DNA of 64,000 bases from Apostichopus japonicus (taxonomy: Eukaryota; Echinodermata; Holothuroidea; Aspidochirotida; Stichopodidae), in the NCBI RefSeq assembly GCF_037975245.1, contig NC_092569.1, positions 29,532,168-29,596,167 on the forward strand, read 5' to 3'. This document shows positions 61,801 to 64,000 of this stretch, piece after piece. Both the position numbers and the translations under genes were made by a program. The number at the start of each line of letters is the position of its first letter. Position 1 is the stretch's first letter. The notes beneath the pieces are model-generated. The model ran no database searches, was not told the origin of the DNA, and was given only the letters and a program-made list of their open reading frames with translations.

Positions 61801-63874
61801 TTTATGAGGTCTCGAAACCAACTCCGAAGTAGGGGGGATAGGGATTCGCCTTAAAATAGGTAGCTGCCAAATGTTGCATTTTAGGGTTTATTGCGACTAT
61901 ACATGAGCAGGATAATTATTTCCAACTTCAAAACTGTGGTAAGAAGTATCCATGAATGTTTGTGAAAAGTTTATACAGGGGTTGCACACCCGTGTAGGAG
62001 TAGTCTTATGTTTCCCGGTCAAATTTAATACATCCCTCGACTGACAGTTTTGTCTGGACTGGCGTCGGAAGTGAGGTCCTAGACCCCTGCCCAACCTCGA
62101 TGCAAGCGCTATTCATTTACATCTAAATGTAATGCGATATCCATTCAAGTTTAAGTAGTAAAATGTATCATTCTAATTATATGGACAATGAAGTGTGAGA
62201 AAAGTATTTAAAATGCCATTACATAACCGTACTGACCCTTAATACACTTCCTTTGTCAACAACGAAGCAGTTGTGGGTGCACGTCACTCCGTCCCCTTGG
62301 TAGTTTTGATCGCAGTAACATTTACGGACACCGTTCCTCGTATCACAGGTTGCGTGACTACTACACTGGTAGCTCTCATCTATAAGACGGTTGTTTCTAC
62401 AAGTTGATTTTCGTGTACATCCTGAATTAGCGTGAAACTGGCCCTCCTAAATTAGATATTTAGTAAAAATGCAAAGTGAATATACGCATTTGCAGTTGTC
62501 AAAATGAAATGTACAGTATTTTAACGTTGTATGACTAATGCAAAATGACTGATATAGGTATTGGTATGATCCTTCAAGAAAGTTTCATGAGGTCTTGATA
62601 CCAAATCCAAAGTAGGGAGGGGGTGTAGGAATTCGTTATTAACAAAAATAGCGGTCAAATGATGCATACAACAACTTATTTCGATATTTTCGATACATTA
62701 GGCCTGCAATTAGTTCATACTGCAAGACTGTGGTAAGGTGTATCTATAAATTTTTGTGTAAGGTTTATGAAGGGGTTGCACACCCGTATAGGAGAAGTGT
62801 TATGCTTCCCGACTAAATGTAGTACATCCCTCGACTGACAGTTTTGTCTGAACTGGCTTCGGGAGTGGGTCCATGGTCTCGCTTAATCGCGATGCGAACG
62901 CTACTTGGTTATTTGTTAATGTATTGCGATACTCAACAAGTCTAAATAGTAAAAGGATTCTTTCTAATTATATGGAGAATTAATTAAAGCAAATCTTATA
63001 AAATTTCATTACAGATTGTACTGACCCTTAATACACTTCCTTTTTCAACAACGAAGCAGTTGTGGGTGCATGTCATTCCGTCTCCTTGGTAGTTTTGATT
63101 ACAGTAACATTTACGGACACCGGTCCTCGTATCACAGGTTGCGTGTTCACTACACCGGTAACTCTCATCTATAAGACGGTTGTTTCTACAAGTTGATTTT
63201 CGCGTACATCCTGAATTAGCGTAATACTGGCCCTCCTAATATAGATATTTAGTGAAAATACTAATAAATGAATTATGAATTGCAGGTGTCAGAGTGTAAT
63301 GTACCGAATGACAAATACAAATTTCTTCTCGATGGATTTATGTAAAGGTATGAAACTTTTAGCAAGTTTTATGAGGTCTTGATACCGACTCCAAAAAATT
63401 TTGCCTAGGGATTCGCATTGAAAAAAAATAGCCGTTAAATGTCGCATTCAAGAACTTATTTGATATTTTCGATACATTAGGCGTGCAATTGGTTCTAACT
63501 GTATTATTGTAGTAAGAAGTATGTATGCATTTTTTGGTTTATAAAGGTTATAATGTTAATGTAATGCAATAACCAACAATTTTAAATAGTTATCGGTTTC
63601 CTTCTACTTTTATTGAACATTAATTAAAACTAAATCATTTAAATTGAAATAACCGTACTGACCGTTAATACACTTCCTTTGTCAGTAACGTAGCAGTTGC
63701 ATTGGTTCAGAGGGATGCATTGTTCTTCCTGTCTCAGATAATCACCGACACAAACACATTGCTCTGTCTCTGTGCGAGATGTATGCGAGATGCAAGTGTC
63801 AGGGTCATCGCAAGTCCTCTCACATGTCTCATTGCTAAATATCTCATTAGCCGGACACCGTTCAGGGATTATTC
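55505..63874 (-). CDS. Gene 3: FReD lectin with six extra EGF exons (partial, exits right edge)
   Basis: Exons in coding order: TIL 63663-63874, EGF 63026-63235, 62237-62446, 61451-61660, 60661-60870, 59875-60084, 59090-59299, EGF+FReD2 58200-58505, FReD2 middle 57463-57724, last exon 55505-55836. All are open, phase-consistent and bounded by GT-AG. The visible part encodes about 789 residues. If signal peptide and FReD1 lie to the right as in genes 1 and 2, the whole would be about 973. The six repeat exons are each 210 nt, phase 0 to 0, so any number keeps the frame. They make a stalk of seven EGF-like modules between TIL and the lectin head. Intron 7 carries a TTAA-type MITE. Confidence 0.88.
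57463..57724 (-). CDS. Gene 3 FReD2 middle exon
   Basis: 262 nt, phase 0 to 1, donor GTTAGC. VIQRRSSAAVDFYRTWAEYK, HWLGNDYIHAITNQKTYSLR, SISDEADKYRLSIGSYSGNA. Closely similar to genes 1 and 2. Confidence 0.92.
57799..58170. mobile_element. TTAA-type MITE in gene 3 intron 7
   Basis: The intron between the FReD2 N-terminal and middle exons is 475 nt here against 136 nt in genes 1 and 2. The extra 372 bp has terminal inverted repeats of about 25 bp: TAAAGGGTGTAAAGACTCGC on the left and, inverted, TAAAGGCATTGAAAACTCGC on the right. The right side shows TTAA; the left reads CTAA. It contains no transposase. A piggyBac-like origin is inferred from TTAA only. Confidence 0.65.
58200..58505 (-). CDS. 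Gene 3 EGF plus FReD2 N-terminal exon
   Basis: 306 nt (two codons shorter than in genes 1 and 2). EGQFYANSRCTRKSTC, SYQCSAHATC, KCYCNNGYGGDGVTC, then LIPKDCYELYVSG, DGVHTIYPDGWPRGIQVYCE, GGGWT. It shows the EGF part continuing into FReD, whereas the six upstream EGF exons end in the TIL-like tail instead. Confidence 0.92.
59090..59299 (-). CDS. Gene 3 EGF repeat exon 6
   Basis: EGQFYANSRCTRKSTC, SYQCSAHATC, RKCYCDHNYQGDGVTC, tail HNCFVADKGSVLR. SAHATC is shared with the adjoining EGF/FReD2 exon. Confidence 0.88.
59875..60084 (-). CDS. Gene 3 EGF repeat exon 5
   Basis: EGQFHANSGCSRKSTC, SYQCSSHATC, RKCYCNQNYHGDGVTC, tail HNCFVADKGSVLR. Confidence 0.88.
60661..60870 (-). CDS. Gene 3 EGF repeat exon 4
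   Basis: EGQFYANSGCSRKSTC, SYRCSEYATC, RKCYCDQNY, tail HNCFVAEKGSVLR. Confidence 0.88.
61451..61660 (-). CDS. Gene 3 EGF repeat exon 3
   Basis: EGQFYANSRCTRKSTC, GSYQCSEHATC, GDGVTC, tail HNCFVADKGSVLR. SRCTR is shared with repeat exon 6 and with the EGF/FReD2 exon. Confidence 0.88.
62237..62446 (-). CDS. Gene 3 EGF repeat exon 2
   Basis: EGQFHANSGCTRKSTC, SYQCSSHATC, GDGVTC, tail HNCFVVDKGSVLR. QFH and SSHATC are shared only with repeat exon 5, exactly three units away. Confidence 0.88.
63026..63235 (-). CDS. Gene 3 EGF repeat exon 1
   Basis: 70 codons: EGQYYANSGCTRKSTC, SYRCSEHATC, RKCYCNQNY, GDGMTC, tail HNCFVVEKGSVLR. Pairs with repeat exon 4 (EKGS tail, SYRC) in the three-unit pattern. 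Confidence 0.88.
63663..63874 (-). CDS. Gene 3 TIL exon
   Basis: 212 nt, phase 1 to 0, same as genes 1 and 2. CPANEIFSNETCERTC, DDPDTC, QCVCVGDYL, QCIPLNQCNC, then YVTDKGSVLT. The acceptor follows CTCTAG. Further exons of the gene must lie beyond 64000. Confidence 0.88.
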
Positions 63875-64000
63875 CTAGAGAACAGGAAAGAATAACATGT
63901 CAATAATAGTAACCGGTTACAGACACGAAGTATAAGACACGTGGCAAAGAATAGTTCTTGTCATTCCTTCAGTACTTGGCAATCAGAACGTTACAAAAAG
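63875..64000 (-). other. Gene 3 intron upstream of TIL, window edge
   Basis: Intron sequence beyond the TIL acceptor; no further exon before the window ends. Confidence 0.6.

Larger units (their letters stand above)
58506..63235 (-). repeat. EGF exon/intron array with three-unit higher-order repeat
   Basis: Exon upper ends lie at 58505, 59299, 60084, 60870, 61660, 62446 and 63235, a period of 785-794 bp. Introns are of three kinds: A1 (after 58505 and 60870), B (after 59299 and 61660, with gcgactatacatgagcagga) and A2 (after 60084 and 62446, with cgggagtgggtccatggtct). Offsets three units apart are 2365, 2361, 2362 and 2365 bp, so a three-unit block was duplicated. Short minus-strand frames at 58738, 61097 and 61897 are copies of the same intron sequence, not genes. 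Confidence 0.9.

Noticed and set aside
58738-62094. Three similar minus-strand frames of about 65-70 codons
   Set aside because: They fall in the introns of the EGF array and resemble each other because the introns were duplicated; the other array introns break the frame.
58506-63235. CRISPR-like or satellite array
   Set aside because: Units of about 787 bp contain spliced EGF exons; this is exon duplication in a eukaryotic gene.

Overview
The window is AT-rich, intron-rich eukaryotic DNA. The recognisable protein-coding content is a tandem array of secreted fibrinogen-related lectin genes (FReD/FREP type), all on the minus strand. The combination of FReD, TIL (trypsin-inhibitor-like, Cys-rich) and nidogen-type EGF modules, with canonical GT-AG introns, suggests a marine invertebrate deuterostome. 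A sea cucumber is most likely, since fibrinogen-like protein A of holothurians is the nearest family I recall; this is inference, not a database match. No bacterial genes, CRISPR arrays, rRNA or tRNA were found.

Layout. (0) 117-6378: first two exons of a gene running off the left edge. (1) 12735-23575: complete eight-exon gene 1, 558 codons plus stop. (Orphan) 29680-31400: isolated, broken last exon of the family, split by a 456-bp insertion. (2) 38000-48601: complete eight-exon gene 2, 553 codons plus stop. (Relic) 49948-50502: decayed TIL and FReD exons. (3) 55505 to beyond 64000: 3' part of gene 3, with six extra EGF exons. Genes 1 and 2 lie in segmental duplicates of about 13-14 kb (roughly 10.2-24.5 kb and 36.4-49.95 kb) that include promoters, introns and 3' flanks.

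Genes 1 and 2 encode signal peptide - truncated FReD1 - TIL - EGF - complete FReD2. FReD1 stops where a canonical domain would continue into the Ca/ligand-binding P subdomain. The FReD1 middle exon, TIL start and last exon are phase compatible, so a short single-FReD isoform is possible by exon skipping. The last exon carries a Cys/Tyr-rich insertion of about 30 residues next to the expected ligand pocket. It keeps a fixed cysteine frame, varies strongly between paralogs, and contains coding trinucleotide (TAT) repeats. In gene 3 the EGF exon has been amplified into six in-frame 210-bp exons in a regular array of about 787 bp period, organised as a three-unit (about 2362 bp) higher-order repeat. 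Each repeat exon looks like an EGF head joined to a TIL tail.

Between the genes are (TA)n tracts, a frameshifted Penelope-like retroelement tail with a GIY-YIG domain (25857-26840), MITE-like insertions, two perfect palindromic X-box-like sites (27653 and 27842) and low-copy local repeats. Exon boundaries were set by hand from splice sites, reading phase and agreement between copies; no transcript evidence was available.
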